Shown: positions 30,401 through 40,698 of the stretch, piece after piece
Numbering within the stretch: position 1 is the first letter of the stretch
How the letters are laid out: every line of letters begins with the position of its first letter
Origin: Casuarius casuarius
Lineage: Eukaryota > Chordata > Aves > Casuariiformes > Casuariidae
NCBI GenBank assembly: GCA_003342895.1
Contig: PTFA01000081.1
Coordinates: forward strand, 3,862,434 to 3,926,433
DNA length: 64,000 bases
Direction of reading: 5' to 3'
The notes under the pieces: generated by a model
The model's input: the letters and a program-made list of their open reading frames with translations, nothing else
Database searches by the model: none
What the model was told of the DNA's origin: nothing
Translations under genes and position numbers: made by a program

Positions 30401-33400
30401 GAGCTACGGTGGCCACAATCTGTCTGACACTCTAGTCATTGAAGCAGGGGAAAAGTAGGTGCTTTGGAGATGGAGGTGGTACCGTGGCCTTATCTACACT
30501 TGTCTTTACCGTTATGTGATCTCTTTCTTGTGTTTGTTCTTGTGTCCGATATTAAGGAGTGAAAACACCCTCCTACGTTACAGGACAGACTGAGTGATTT
30601 GTGCTGTAGTAAGACGTAGAGGGCCTGCCTAGGACTGAGACCTCCACGTAGCGCGCACAGTACAAAATCAGAGACAAACCTAGAGTTTACAAACTGTTTA
30701 TACAAGCCAAACCAAATTGTGGGGGGGGAAAAAGGGCTCAACCTATTTTAGAGATAGGTAACTGAAACTTAGTAGGTTACATGTCCAAAGTAACTCAGGG
30801 AATCTGTGGTAAATTTTCTGCATCCTGACTCACTGCTTGAACAGAAAACTGCCTTGCTTCAGTACTGGTGACCCATCCAAAGCCTGTGAAGTTGGCTTAG
30901 TCAACTGAAATTGGATGGTTTTAGGGGTATAATGATGTTGGGCTTCTTCTAAGGTATCTGCCTGAATTCGTTCACTGCAGTAACAACCATTAAAAAAAAC
31001 CATACAACATTCCTCTAAGGTGGGTCAGTGCTGCTGTCTAACATTACGGGTAGTGAGATACAAAAGTCCAGTGACTTTTACTGGAGCAGAGATTTGAACT
31101 CGAGTCCTGAGCCAGCGCCCTGCTCGCTGGACCTGCTCCCTGGACCTTCCACCCTTCTGCCCTCCTGTTCCCCCGCTCCTGCCCCTTAGTCTCACTTACA
31201 GACCCAGACGGACAGAAACACCCTTTCTCTCTCCCTCTCTCTGAGGTCTGATGCTAGCAGAGAAATCCATGCTGGAACAGAGCAAAAAGAAAATACAAGC
31301 TTGTGTGAGATTTTCCACCTTTTCACTAAATGAATGAAAGCCAAATTTTCACACTTTGGTCTTAGGTGTGAAATTTTTGCTTAGCTTTAATATTTATACA
31401 TAATGTGTTTTAAAACTTGGCTCGCTCCTTTCAGAATACCGCAGAGAATTAAGTTACAGATTTGGGCCTTTGTGCATGCTGCCAAGATCTGCCCCTATAA
31501 CTCAAACAAATTTAAGGGGGGAAAAAAAGGACTAGAAAAATATTGTATATGGTCCATCACATGCTTTCTTCATGCAGTCATATTCCACTAAAAAGTAATG
31601 TTCTGCTAGGGCTGTGTTATATAAATACTTTCATGTAACTCCTGTAGGCATAGATAAGACAAATTACGCATCTCCAGGCTATTGAGTAAGCAATCCCTAA
31701 ATAAAAGCCCGTAAGAAAACAGCAGCCTTGCTTAAAATTCTCAGAACAGTTTTAAAGTATTTCTTGGACATCAGCATTTCAAGAAATCTATTTATTCCCC
31801 TCCAATTCCAAGTGCTTCTGTGACTGGACTCCTAAAAATGATGTTAGCTAGCATCCGTTAGTCTCAGCTTATGTGTATGAAATGGAGATAGGAGAGAGAG
31901 GTTCTTCAGGGTTGACAAATAGTAAAAATTACATAAAACATAAACATATATTTATTGAATTTGCTATAAGGACTTAGAACTGTAAAGAAAGTCTCTGCAT
32001 TAGTTTGAAGGTACTTACACTTGCCAAACTCTACAAATCGGAACAAATCTGGTGGGAGAGGATGTTCCTACATTTGAGTATTTTCTAAGTTGGGCAACTT
32101 TTAAATGATTTTCCCATGATGCTGTAGACAGCAGAGGTGTGCAGAAATACCGAAGGTCAAGATTGACATAAGTGGGAGTCTGGATAATGTTCTCAAGGTG
32201 GCAAAGGGGAAATTCCCATTTCAAAGCTCTATCTGGTTCAGAAATTGAGACTGAACTTCCATGCATACACTCGTGTCATTCTCAAACATATGTGAAGCAG
32301 CATCTTTGGTAGTACAGCTTTCTCACCACGTTTGGCTGTGGAAATGGCAGCTTTCGATCACTTGGCTTGTACTACCATGATAAAAATGAACATAATTTCA
32401 TTCTTTTTCGTGAGTACTAAGATGAAGTGAATTAGCAAATTCAGCTTGGGAAGAAGAAGAGCAAGCCATGCATCTTGTTCCAGCTTGTTCTGAGATTCCT
32501 GAATCAGTTATATGATGATTTATGATCTGCAACTGTTTTACAGCAGTTATTTTTCATTGCTTCCCATCGTTCTTAGGACATTCATTCTTGGTGCAACAGA
32601 GCCATGGCTGTCACTGGACAAGCTGTAAACTAGCAGCACTCATAGCACGTAGAAAACACACTGAATTTGCCCTTGAGAACACCTCTTGGCTTTCATGTTG
32701 TCTGAAGATCCTTCCTCCGCGTACTTGGCACATTGCTGTTATAATTGAAGCGTGGTATATCCATACTACTGGGTGAGCTTTGATCTATGGTTTTTTATGT
32801 GCAGGCCAAATGCTTTCAGCCACTGAAACTGTACAGTAACACTTTAGATGATAGATGTTTGTTTTTACTGTTAAGTTAATAACCACACCAGTTAAAACTC
32901 CTGACATTTCTTGGGATTATTGAAATGAGTAAGTGGGGAGAACACATCTGGGAAATTGCATTTGTGCCCAGATGCCTCATCCATTTAACTTTGGATACAG
33001 TTTTTAAAAGTACCTAAATATCGTAATAGCAAAAGCCCAGATCCTGGAGGGGACTGCAGTTCATAGCTCATTAATTTCAATGGGATTTTTCTGGCTTCTT
33101 CTGTTTATCTCGGACCTAAGGCTGATGTACATAAATCTGATTTCTCATTTGATGTATGCTTTTAAGAGCCTTCATCCCATTAATTTTCAGTAAGATTCAG
33201 CCATCTAAGTCCTTGAGTCACTTTGGAAAATCAGATGTAGGGGCCATTCACAGGTAGGATAATCTTCCTGGGCTGCCTTTGCAGTCAGAGGGAGATGGGC
33301 TCTTCCTATGTGAGGGGCAGGATCACGCAGTGGGTGCTCTGGGTCAGCCCTTGCGGGAGCCCATTGAACCAAAGGAGCCCAGCCTCCCAGTTTGAAGATA

Positions 33401-36400
33401 GCCCTTGTAAGCACCTCTTGTGGGCTCTAAAGTCAGGCTGACATGCTTCTCCTGACATGCCAGGGTAGCTTGCTGCCCTGCATCTGTCACATAGGGTTAA
33501 AAACTTCTTTTTCTTTCCATTATATAAGGGCAAAATTTGAAATTTTCAGCTTTTATATGCTGGGTTAAAATAGGGTTTCTCACCCCCAGAGGGTGGTGTT
33601 AGAGAACAAGGGGACACTTCTGCCCCGTATACAGCTTTTGAAGCCCCGGAAAGACTTGACGCTGCAGGGATGTGCTGTGGTGGCCTGACTTGCCCAGCCC
33701 CTTGGGCCACAATGTTCCTGGGAGATGTGTCTGTTGAGACTACCCTGGTGTCTTAAACTCATCCCTGTCCCTGGATCCTGCTAAAGAGCAGAGTTCAGCC
33801 ACTTGTGCCAAATGAATTGCTCTGAATGAAAAGTGAGCTTCCCATCTGGGTCGCCCTCCCACCAGCGAAATGGCACCTTGTCTGGAAATACTGGTGGGCC
33901 TTGGAGAATTTGGTTCACTGGGCCTGTGCCTGCTGTCCTGGGTAGGGTAATCCTGTTCTGCTGACTCTCCCCGTGGTAAGCAGAGTGTTTACTGGCTTGT
34001 ATCTGTCTCGACTTTGACACTCTGACAAAAGGTTAGAAATCATGAATGCATCTCTTTATTCCTGCTCCACAGTGCCTCTCTTTTTTTCTGTGTAAACCCT
34101 TCAACTTGCCTCTTGCCCAGCCTTTAGAAATGATGATCAAATGCGAACTTTCAGGGTTTATTTATAGCATAGCCTTTATAGAAAGAGAGAAAAGAAATGA
34201 TTAAAAAGCAATTTTACAAAATATTTTGTTTTAAGAGAGAATTCATTGTGTTTAAATCACTGTATTCATTGTACTGTCTAGACTGGCAAACAAAGAAGAT
34301 AGAGCGTCATTCAAATTAAGATTGTGAAGTTCTTGGTGACTGGAATTATGGATTTGGATGTCAACCCTCAAACAAGCTATTTCTGAACAGCAGTATTATC
34401 ACTTTGCTATATTTAAGGCTCCCTTGAAGACAGAATAGTGCATAAGGTTGATCTGATTCAGTAATGCGATTCTAATGTTCCTTTGTTCCTTATTTCATTA
34501 TAAATTCATATTTTCAATGTTTTGTTCCTCTTTGCCCCATAAAATTGTTGAAAAGGCTCTCCTCTGGGAGCAGAGTATTTGTTCAAACTAACAATGACCA
34601 AGCTGACTTAAAAAAAATGCAAATTAAGAGAGGAATTCACTTAGGATATTTTGAGCAATCTAGCGTGAGTTTTTTAAAATTGCTGGCTTTTCAATGCGTT
34701 ATACCACATTACCATGATGGTTGCTGCGAGAGCTTAACTCTGGGGATTCTCAGGGACCTACATATACTTAAAAATACTAATGTATTTACCTGCTAAACCG
34801 GAAAGACAGCTTTGGCATCTTCCTCCTAATCTGTGCTTATGAAAATGTGCTAAATGTGTATAGATGGGTGAACCAGCAGCAGAAGATAAGCAGCAGCCAA
34901 GCCGTTTGCTGGTTTAGATCAGATTTTTAAGAACCAGTTTTTCTTTAAGGACCTCTCTAGCGTCTCCTGTCCTCGGGCTCCCATCCCGGTGGCGGCACCC
35001 TCCTCGGTGCCTCGAGAGCGCCGGCGTGCCGAGGCTGCGCCAGAAGGGCTGGAGGCCCGCTGCAGGTTCAGAGCAGCTTAATTTAAAATTTGGGAAAGTC
35101 ACAGGAAAAAAGAGGGAAAAATAACTTTAAACTGAAAGGGAAGCTTCAGGTTTGGGGAAAGATTGGAGTTTGGGGGTACTTATCGAAACGTTTTGCTGCT
35201 TGGCGCGTTATTAGGAGCAGTGAAAGATCCGATGCAGCCCAAAGTGAGCGCAGGGGGCTTTCATCAGCTCTGCGGAGACTTGATTTGGCTCTTGTGGTCC
35301 CTGAACATGCTTAAAGGCCACTGCTGCAACATGCTTACAGCCTGAAACCCGGTGTTTCACAGCTGCCCCGTGCGTAGTTGGGCCTCGCTCGCGTGACGAT
35401 GGCAGGAGCGGGAGTCCGAGGACACGCACGTGGGAGCCCGGGCCAGGGCCGGTGCTCCTGCGTTGCATGGGATGGCCACACTTGCAGCAGCCCACACCTA
35501 CTTCATCGGCTTCAGTCTGTGTTGGTGGCTGTTTTCTCCGAACTGACCAGAAAAACCTCATAGTTAGATGATTAACAGCGTAAAAATAAAACCTGTCTAC
35601 ATGTTTGTTTATCTCAAAAGGCTGGCTTATTTCCCAAAGGAGCAGCAGTGCCTTTTTCAGCACTGAAAGTCCTAAGAGGCCCCAGCGCAAAGCAGAGTGC
35701 TACTGTGTCGGGTATTTATGAGAGGAGCACACGGGAGCAGAGCCTCTCCTGGGGACGGTGCTCTCTGTGTCCNGTTCTCCTGGTGTTCCCCAGCACAGGA
35801 CCCAGCAAGCACACCCTGCCTGCGCACAGCGGGGCGATTGGTAGAGTTTGGTTCCCCTTGATCATTTTTGTTGAGAAAAAAGTTGATTTGTGTGAGACAT
35901 TTAGGCCCTTCGAGATGCCCCTTTGATTTTTTTTTTCTTTTTGTGCAGTATCTCCAGGGCAGTTCAGTAGAAGGTATAAAGCAGGGAGCTGAAAGTAATG
36001 TGACTGCTCACATTAGCGAGCGTGCTTGCAGGGGCTTTGCTACGCGGGGGCTCTGCCTTTACCTTGATGTTGTCTGCGGTTCTCTGGTAAGACAGGAAGC
36101 TATCTTGAAATGCGTTATTGATTATAACAGAGGGAATTGTCTATTGGGGTTTTTTCCCTCTGTGTTCATTAATTTTGTGGGCAGCCTCTAAATCCAGATG
36201 GCAATGTAAGGGGTTTGTGAAAGATAGACTATTGTAAGCAAGACCAATGCTGGAGTTAGTATCACCTGTTAAAGAACAGGGAATAAATGGTCATTTCTCT
36301 TCCCAGGAAAGACATCAACCTTTCCATGTCAGTGTTTTAATCTGGCTGGTGTGCAGAATTTCTCTGCCAGCAGGCTCACATGTCCCTGAGAAGGGAACAC

Positions 36401-39151
36401 ACTATCTCACTAGAAGTGTTATTTCAAGGGTGTTTCTTAGGAAATCAGAGTGCAATCAGCTTCTGCACATCTAAAAGAGTTTGGGCATATGAATGCCCAG
36501 ACATGCTCCTCTGTTGTTTTATCAGAAGAATTAATAAGAGTAAAATCCTGACTGCGCTGGNGTCACCGTCAGTGCTTTTTGCTTTGGTAGAGCCAGGATT
36601 TCATCTAGTATTTACCCTCTGGAGTAGACAAATGTAAAAAGTACATGTTCCACACTCTAATAACACATTTAGATTGGCATTATCAAAGGATTTGTTGCTG
36701 TATGACAAAAGAAGCAAACACACCCAGAACATACCAGGCGATGCAGGTACAGGTTCAGCCAGCCAGGCCGAGCCCCGTGGGGCCACCTCCTGCCCCGGCA
36801 CCCGAGTGTCATCCCCGGCACTGCGCGTCTAGTCGAACAGCCACTGCTGTGCATGGGAGAAAGAGTATCTGTTGGCTTCATGGGCAGTCCACTTGCATCC
36901 TGGCATTTAGGTCATGATCATATTTCTTTAACACAAGGGAAATGAGAAACCAGAAGATGTAAGGTTTGCACATCATTTGCTTATCCTCGGAGCCTCTCTG
37001 CCTGTTCTGGGTCGGTGAAATTGTGCTTATGTTGCTCATGTACATTGTAGTGCTGGTGAGATCCTCAGCTGTAAAATGCTGGATTAGCGGAGCGCGAAGT
37101 TTTTACTACAGCAGATATTACAGACTATAAAATCATCCAACCCTTTAAAAAATGTAGCCATAATATTTGACTAGATGGCTTCCAGCAGTAGCAGCTTGCA
37201 CAGGCTGACTGTTCTGTTGGGGTCATTCTGATATTCTCATCATGTTATGCTTTAGGTGCTAGTATTAAAACAGATTTAAGATCTTGCTTAGAAACTATAA
37301 AGGACGATACAGGTTTAGTGACACACTGATGCTTGAATCTTGATCTTTTATAATATATTTAACACTGTTACATCTGAAAGTTATTGCTCTAATGCTTCTT
37401 GTGAACTAACTTCCACTTAAAATAGTCTGAGCCTGCTGCCTTCACCGTTGCCTAAGAGCTTGAGCTTGATCCTCTAACATGGGTGATTAGTGTGTCATTC
37501 CAGCGAGATTGCTCAGGAGAATCCATAGAAAATCCGAATCTCATAGAGATCAGGAAAGGAATTGAGCTACTTGTTCTTCTCCCTTCCACAAGTGATGCTG
37601 TCCTGGAGAATCCTTCTGCAGGGGATTCTGCAAAATCCCCTGGCCTGACTTCGTTTTGGCCAAAAGCAGAATAGGATCAAACTCTGTTTCTTACACCTTT
37701 ATACTGGAACGAGAGGGCAGCGGTGGGCTCCAGAACAGAACTTTGCAAGTTACCTTTAGCTTCTGGGGCATACTCCAGCCCTCTCCTTGCTACAGGGAAT
37801 TGATACTTCAAGAAAACAATTAAGGGATCTCATGTAAAGTATCATTTTATTTGAGAAATCACCCCTNTGGGGATGCAGTGTTTAACATTTCCTTTGGTTA
37901 GTGTAAATAACAAAAGATAAGTCTGTTCTGCCTCAGCCTCCCAGTAAGAAAGAGGAACAGATTTTGGTTTACTGAGAGGTCTGCAGTACTTTGTTCTCAT
38001 GACTACTATATAATGGGATTGAACATATTTTATGCCATCTGGCCTGTTCAGCTGAAACAAAATACATCAGTAATGTTCCGATTGGTTTTGAAACATCTTG
38101 TTCTTGTCAAAAAGTATTTTAAATCAAAACAGGCTTTTCCAGTTTGTGTTTGTCTTTTACTAGGAGGCCATGGCGAAAATGGGAAAAATTGGGAGAGTNG
38201 TGCAGCCAAACCATGGGGATAAAAGGTAATTCTGAGTTTTGGGTGTTCACCTATGAGAATGTACTTAAAATGAAGTTAAGGCCTGTCTTTTTCTAGCCCT
38301 GCTTGAAGGCAGTGATATTTATGGCTCAGATTTTTTAAGGGTTGTATGGGCACCCTGCTCTTTAACATAGGTGAAGGCATTCGTTTGCTATCTGTGGGGT
38401 GTCAGCACTGAAGCTGGTGACTCTATCCACATCCCGGCTTTCCTTGGCAAGCAAATGTCATGAACAGCGTGAGCGCCGTGGGAAAACGCNGAGAAGTCAC
38501 CAAGCAGGCTAAAACAATGCCAGCTGCATTCCCAAAGCAATGACGTCAGGTCCTGCGTCACTGTTCGATGATTTGACGTGTGCTTCCCGCGTTAGCTGGG
38601 TGTCACGTCCGTGCGGTGCCGCCGCCGGCGGCCGGAGCCCGGAGCCCCGAGCGGCCCCGAGCGGCCNNNNNNNNNNNNNNNNNNNNNNNNNGGGGCGCGG
38701 GCGGCCCCTGGCGGCGGCGGCGCGGCGCGGCAGGCGGGACGAGGGAGCGCAGAGAGCGCCGGGCTTGCCTCTAGCAGCCGGCGAGACCTCGGGGCCAGGT
38801 TGTACCCATCCCACCCGCAGGGAGCTCTGGAGGGAAAACCGAGGATCAAAGCTGGCTATGGGGTAAACACAAGGTATAATCACTGCTTGAAATCACTTGT
38901 TTGGGTGGAAGCTGTACTCTGGCAGCACGTAGGACTCTGATCCTAGCAAAACTTGTAATTATAGAAGAGTCAAAGCTACTTTGATGCTTCATGAAGAGAG
39001 CAAACGTGTGTTACAGGGGATTTAAACCTTAAAATCTCAGGCTTTGTTCAATTTAACTTTTTTACACAGATTTTATGACAAGAAATATGAGGTATTTTTG
39101 AAACTCGTGGAACATCAGAGAGAGTATCGTTCTATCATGAAAGGCTTCTAA
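3308..39151 (+). CDS. FGGY: FGGY carbohydrate kinase, last four coding exons (5' part lies outside the window)
   Basis: FGGY-family sugar kinase; the vertebrate enzyme is reported to phosphorylate D-ribulose (and possibly related ketopentoses), acting as a soluble enzyme. The coding segments are join(3308-3428, 6794-6888, 38164-38225, 39070-39151), 360 nt in total, encoding about 119 residues plus a TAA stop. All junctions are GT/AG and the phases match (split Gly at junction 1, in-frame at junction 2, split Arg at junction 3). The protein is the C-terminal part of the FGGY_C domain. It contains [15 protein letters not shown], the Gly-rich nucleotide-binding segment with its conserved Asn, then [18 protein letters not shown], and ends in [16 protein letters not shown]. 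From memory, vertebrate FGGY is about 550 residues, so roughly four fifths lies upstream. One undetermined base at 38199 falls in the third position of a Val codon (GTN) and does not change the protein. No frameshift or stop was seen, so the gene looks intact here. Confidence 0.95.
3429..6793 (+). other. FGGY intron A-B
   Basis: A 3.4-kb AT-rich intron with no further exon, RNA gene or clear transposon visible. Open frames on either strand are short and unremarkable. Confidence 0.7.
6794..6888 (+). CDS. FGGY: FGGY coding exon B
   Basis: A 95-nt exon between acceptor TTCTATAG and donor CAG|GTATGC. It completes the split Gly and then encodes 31 residues, including [19 protein letters not shown]. 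This is the Ala/Gly-rich helix typical of the end of the FGGY_C domain, which packs against the nucleotide site. It ends in phase 0 at a Gln codon. Confidence 0.93.
12035..12055. repeat. (GTG)n trinucleotide microsatellite
   Basis: About seven GTG units in a row, followed by a looser TG-rich stretch to about 12210 (GTGTGTG runs). An open frame across it encodes a Val run and is an artefact of the repeat. Confidence 0.85.
15825..15995. repeat. Degenerate amniote SINE-like fragments
   Basis: Phrases such as TGTAAATCAGCAT, CACCAGTTTATTCC and TACTTTACTGGATCAGAGCCC resemble the worn modules common in bird, turtle and crocodile DNA. Similar pieces recur at about 16290-16335 (ATTTACATTAGCTGAGTATC) and 16670-16735. 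The family assignment is tentative. Confidence 0.35.
17175..17210. repeat. Tandem duplication (GAGGAAAcCATAAAT)
   Basis: Two adjacent copies of about 17 bp, GAGGAAAACCATAAATAT and GAGGAAACCATAAATG, lie head to tail within the FGGY intron. Confidence 0.6.
19935..20160 (+). repeat. Long polypyrimidine tract
   Basis: About 220 bp is overwhelmingly C/T on the + strand, with CCCTC repeats at 19960-19978 and then CTTCCT/TTCTT mixtures. Long mirror-like purine/pyrimidine tracts can form triplex (H-DNA) structures. The open frames on both strands (Arg/Glu-rich on minus, Phe/Leu/Ser-rich on plus) follow from this composition and are not genes. Confidence 0.75.
21340..21420 (+). repeat. Second, shorter polypyrimidine tract
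   Basis: C and T runs (TTTTTTCCCCCCC, TTTTTTTGG, CTCCCTTTTTT) form an 80-bp pyrimidine-rich block. It ends in CTCCCAG, which resembles a splice acceptor, but no coding exon follows in any frame that I can recognise. Confidence 0.5.
21707..21719 (-). promoter_or_regulatory. CTCF-like binding site
   Basis: On the minus strand the sequence reads CCACTAGGGGGAA, close to the CTCF core CCASYAGRKGGCR with one mismatch. It lies at the edge of a locally CpG-richer stretch (21520-21670) in the long FGGY intron. This is a motif match only; occupancy is not shown. Confidence 0.4.
22415..22530 (+). repeat. MIR-like SINE fragment
   Basis: The stretch GGGTTTTATTCCTGGCTTTA followed by TGACTTCGGGCAAGTTGGTTAA matches the MIR core (tRNA-derived CORE-SINE) in sense orientation, heavily mutated. 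Confidence 0.6.
24145..24245. repeat. Degenerate amniote repeat fragment
   Basis: ATGATCCTGCCAGCACACAC followed by CAGTCAGGCCTGTACAATCG resembles the worn end modules of ancient amniote SINE/CR1 elements. The family is not certain. Confidence 0.3.
24865..24960 (-). repeat. MIR-like SINE fragment, antisense
   Basis: GGGAAATTGAGCTACAGAGG, TTGAATGACTTGGCCAAGAT and CAGTAGCTGATG follow the reverse complement of the MIR consensus (gaaactgaggcacagag, gacttgcccaagg). Confidence 0.65.
29165..29265 (-). repeat. MIR-like SINE fragment, antisense
   Basis: CAGAGAAGCGAAGTAACTTG followed by CTTCAGGTTGTGCAGCAGAG matches the reversed MIR core (agaggttaagtaacttgcc, aggtcacacagca). It is moderately degraded. 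Confidence 0.5.
29629..29657. repeat. Two tandem copies of a 15-bp palindromic unit
   Basis: TGCCAACGGCAGCAT is followed at once by TGCCAACGGCAGCG. Each copy contains the small inverted repeat GCC-AAC-GGC. It is a local duplication with no known role. Confidence 0.6.
30740..30840 (-). repeat. MIR-like SINE fragment, antisense
   Basis: TTTTAGAGATAGGTAACTGA followed by AACTTAGTAGGTTACATGTC and AAAGTAACTCAG matches the reversed MIR consensus (ttacagatgaggaaactgag, ggttaagt.acttg). A second weak fragment follows at about 31060-31135 (CAGAGATTTGAACTCGAGTC). Confidence 0.5.
34955..35470. promoter_or_regulatory. CpG-rich patches in FGGY intron
   Basis: Two GC- and CpG-rich blocks, about 34960-35060 and 35365-35465, stand out from AT-rich surroundings (for example GTGCCTCGAGAGCGCCGGCG and CCTCGCTCGCGTGACGATGG). 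They may be an orphan promoter or enhancer, or just a GC-rich interval. The 159-codon minus-strand open frame here (35211-35690) has no recognisable domain and is likely due to low stop-codon density. Confidence 0.35.
38164..38225 (+). CDS. FGGY: FGGY coding exon C (penultimate)
   Basis: A 62-nt exon between acceptor TTTTACTAG and donor AAAAG|GTAATT. It reads [12 protein letters not shown], then VQPNHGDK and a split Arg. It matches the EAM.KM.K.G.V block that follows the Ala/Gly-rich helix in FGGY proteins. N at 38199 is in a four-fold degenerate Val codon. The exon lies about 31 kb from exon B and only 0.84 kb from the terminal exon. Confidence 0.88.
38535..38830. promoter_or_regulatory. CpG island with CRE motifs (probable promoter)
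   Basis: A dense CpG block (GCCGCCGCCGGCGGCCGG, GGCGGCGGCGGCGCGGCGCG) spans about 38580-38770. Just upstream are a perfect CRE palindrome TGACGTCA (38541-38548), a half-site TGACGTG (38575-38581) and a reversed CRE-like TCACGTCC (38602-38609). CpG island plus CRE is typical of a CREB/ATF-responsive promoter. No start codon or coding exon of a known gene is evident on either side, so the transcript could be an antisense or sense noncoding RNA or an internal FGGY transcript. The open frames across it contain the N gap and are meaningless. Confidence 0.55.
38667..38691. other. Assembly gap (25 N)
   Basis: A run of 25 Ns lies inside the CpG island, flanked by GAGCGGCC repeats on the left and GGGGCGCGGG on the right. 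A gap in this setting is probably a GC-dropout, and its true length is unknown. Confidence 0.95.
39070..39151 (+). CDS. FGGY: FGGY terminal coding exon with stop
   Basis: An 82-nt coding part of the last exon. The acceptor is TTTTTTACACAG. It completes the split Arg, then encodes [18 protein letters not shown] through to MKGF and stop TAA (39149-39151). The [16 protein letters not shown] segment is the hallmark C-terminus of vertebrate FGGY. The last few residues vary between species. Confidence 0.93.
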
Positions 39152-39315
39152 TCCATCTCGCGTAGTCTGGGAACAATGTGGGTGACAAATTTCCAGGTAC
39201 TTTAGGCAGAGGTAATTTCTTCTTACTGTGTTGTTCACTGTAAAGATATACTTTTATCATTAAAAATGTATGTTTTCATTTTCAAACAAAAATAAAATGC
39301 ATTCATTTCAGTGTG
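39152..39315 (+). other. FGGY: FGGY 3' UTR and poly(A) signal
   Basis: This is a short 3' UTR. A canonical AATAAA hexamer lies at 39291-39296, about 140 nt after the stop, and is followed by the GT-rich stretch GTGTGAGGCGCTGGG (39311-39325). Cleavage is therefore expected near 39310. The hexamer is the first downstream of the stop. No RNA evidence is available. Confidence 0.6.
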
Positions 39316-40659
39316 AGGCGCTGGGTATTTTCTGTCCGTGATCCATGCCCACTGGGGACAAGGAATAATCATTTGCTCCCGTCAGAGAAAACAAAACCAA
39401 ACGAGCTGCTGGTACCTGGGTGCCCGTATTCAGAGTGTGGCCGCAAGCAGGCACAGCATAAGAAGCAATTTAACTGATGTAAGGCAGTCCACCAAGCGAG
39501 GTGGACTTGAATCACTAACCTTCGCCATGCTTTTCACAGATAACCATCAGTTCCACTGCAAATGGGCCTTTAAATTCTAGCATTGCTACAGCTAAGGCTG
39601 AGATGTGATTTCCATTATAAAATACTTTTTTTTTTAACTATGATTATAGTATTTTTTTGATGGGTGATATTTGGGAATCACTTTTGCAGCTGAGAAATGT
39701 TTTTCTCTCTGNTTTTTTTTTCCATTTCCTACCTCTTTTTTTCTGTCTCTATTCTTGCAGAGCAGTCATTTTTATGTCAAAACTTTGAGCCATTTTGCCT
39801 TTTGCAAGCAACTAGCTCTCAGTGCACATNAATCACAGTGCAGATGTGAAACAGCGCACTGTTGATACTGAAAGATGAAGCTGAACAGGCGCGGCTGCTG
39901 AAAATACCCTCACAGTGCAGGTGCATTCCTTCCATCCTGCCCGCTGCCTCCCGGGGAGTCAGTCCGAAACAGTCCAGCTCTCCGTGTCCATTCCCGCATT
40001 GCTTCAGACAGACCCAGCTCAAAATGTGCATCCACATTGCATGCCAGCTCCAGAGGTAAACTGAGTGACAACGGAGAACGCAGTGGGACAGAAAGCAGGT
40101 TCTCCTTCCTTAGACTAGCATTTGTTAACGCTCAGAAACCTTCATGTGACCCACGTCAGAGCTGCCCCCCGGGCAGCTTGCTGGCCAAGTCAAGTCAACC
40201 AGAGACTTTTATTTGTTCTCAGATGATTTTGAAGGCTGCCCCGGACAGTTAATCCTCCAAGATGCTGTCAGGGTCACACCTCCAGATCAGGGCATGACTG
40301 GCCTATGGCAGTAAAGAAGTTGGACACTCTGGTTGTATACAGGAAAAATGTTTCGCCTCAGAGAACGCAAATTGTTTTGATCTTGCAAGATCTGAATCCT
40401 GCCGGTGCCTTCAGTGAGATTGTCTCACAAATTCTCTCTGCCATTTGTCTGTTACTTAGTAATGACAGATAATATTTTGTTTAAAAAGCAAAAACAGGGG
40501 CCCTAACTGAGGGAAGAGGTGAAGAAGCAAGAGAGAGAACAGAAAAGCGCATGCAAACCAGCTGTAACTGTGCCATAGGTCACTAATGAGACCCCTTGAT
40601 TTCTTAAACTACAATCTGCCACCCTCTTGGTGAGCCCTTATGCAAAAGAAACAACCTAC

Positions 40660-40698
40660 AGTCCATTTACATGGAGTTAGTATTCATATAAATGGACT
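40660..40698. repeat. Inverted repeat (10-bp arms, 19-bp loop)
   Basis: AGTCCATTTA (40660-40669) pairs with TAAATGGACT (40689-40698). Outside the arms no further pairing is evident. It is too short for a microRNA precursor. Confidence 0.6.

Larger units (their letters stand above)
6889..38163 (+). other. Very long FGGY intron B-C (about 31 kb)
   Basis: The intron runs from GTATGC after exon B to TTTTACTAG before exon C. I found no additional in-frame FGGY exon and no nested gene with a recognisable protein. It holds old MIR-like fragments, short microsatellites, a long polypyrimidine tract (19935-20160), a CTCF-like site (21707-21719) and CpG-rich patches near 21.5 kb and 35.0-35.5 kb. The many 60-160-codon open frames show no domain or splice context. 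Confidence 0.75.
38226..39069 (+). other. FGGY last intron, containing a CpG island
   Basis: An 844-bp intron, the shortest FGGY intron seen here. Most of its middle is the CpG island annotated separately, and a 25-N gap (38667-38691) interrupts it. Its ends are AAAAG|GTAATT and TTTACACAG. Confidence 0.85.

Noticed and set aside
35211..35690. 159-codon minus-strand open frame, the longest in the window
   Set aside because: It lies in a CpG-rich patch where stops are rare by composition, with no domain, no splice logic and no resemblance to a known protein. It is kept only as a conservation test.
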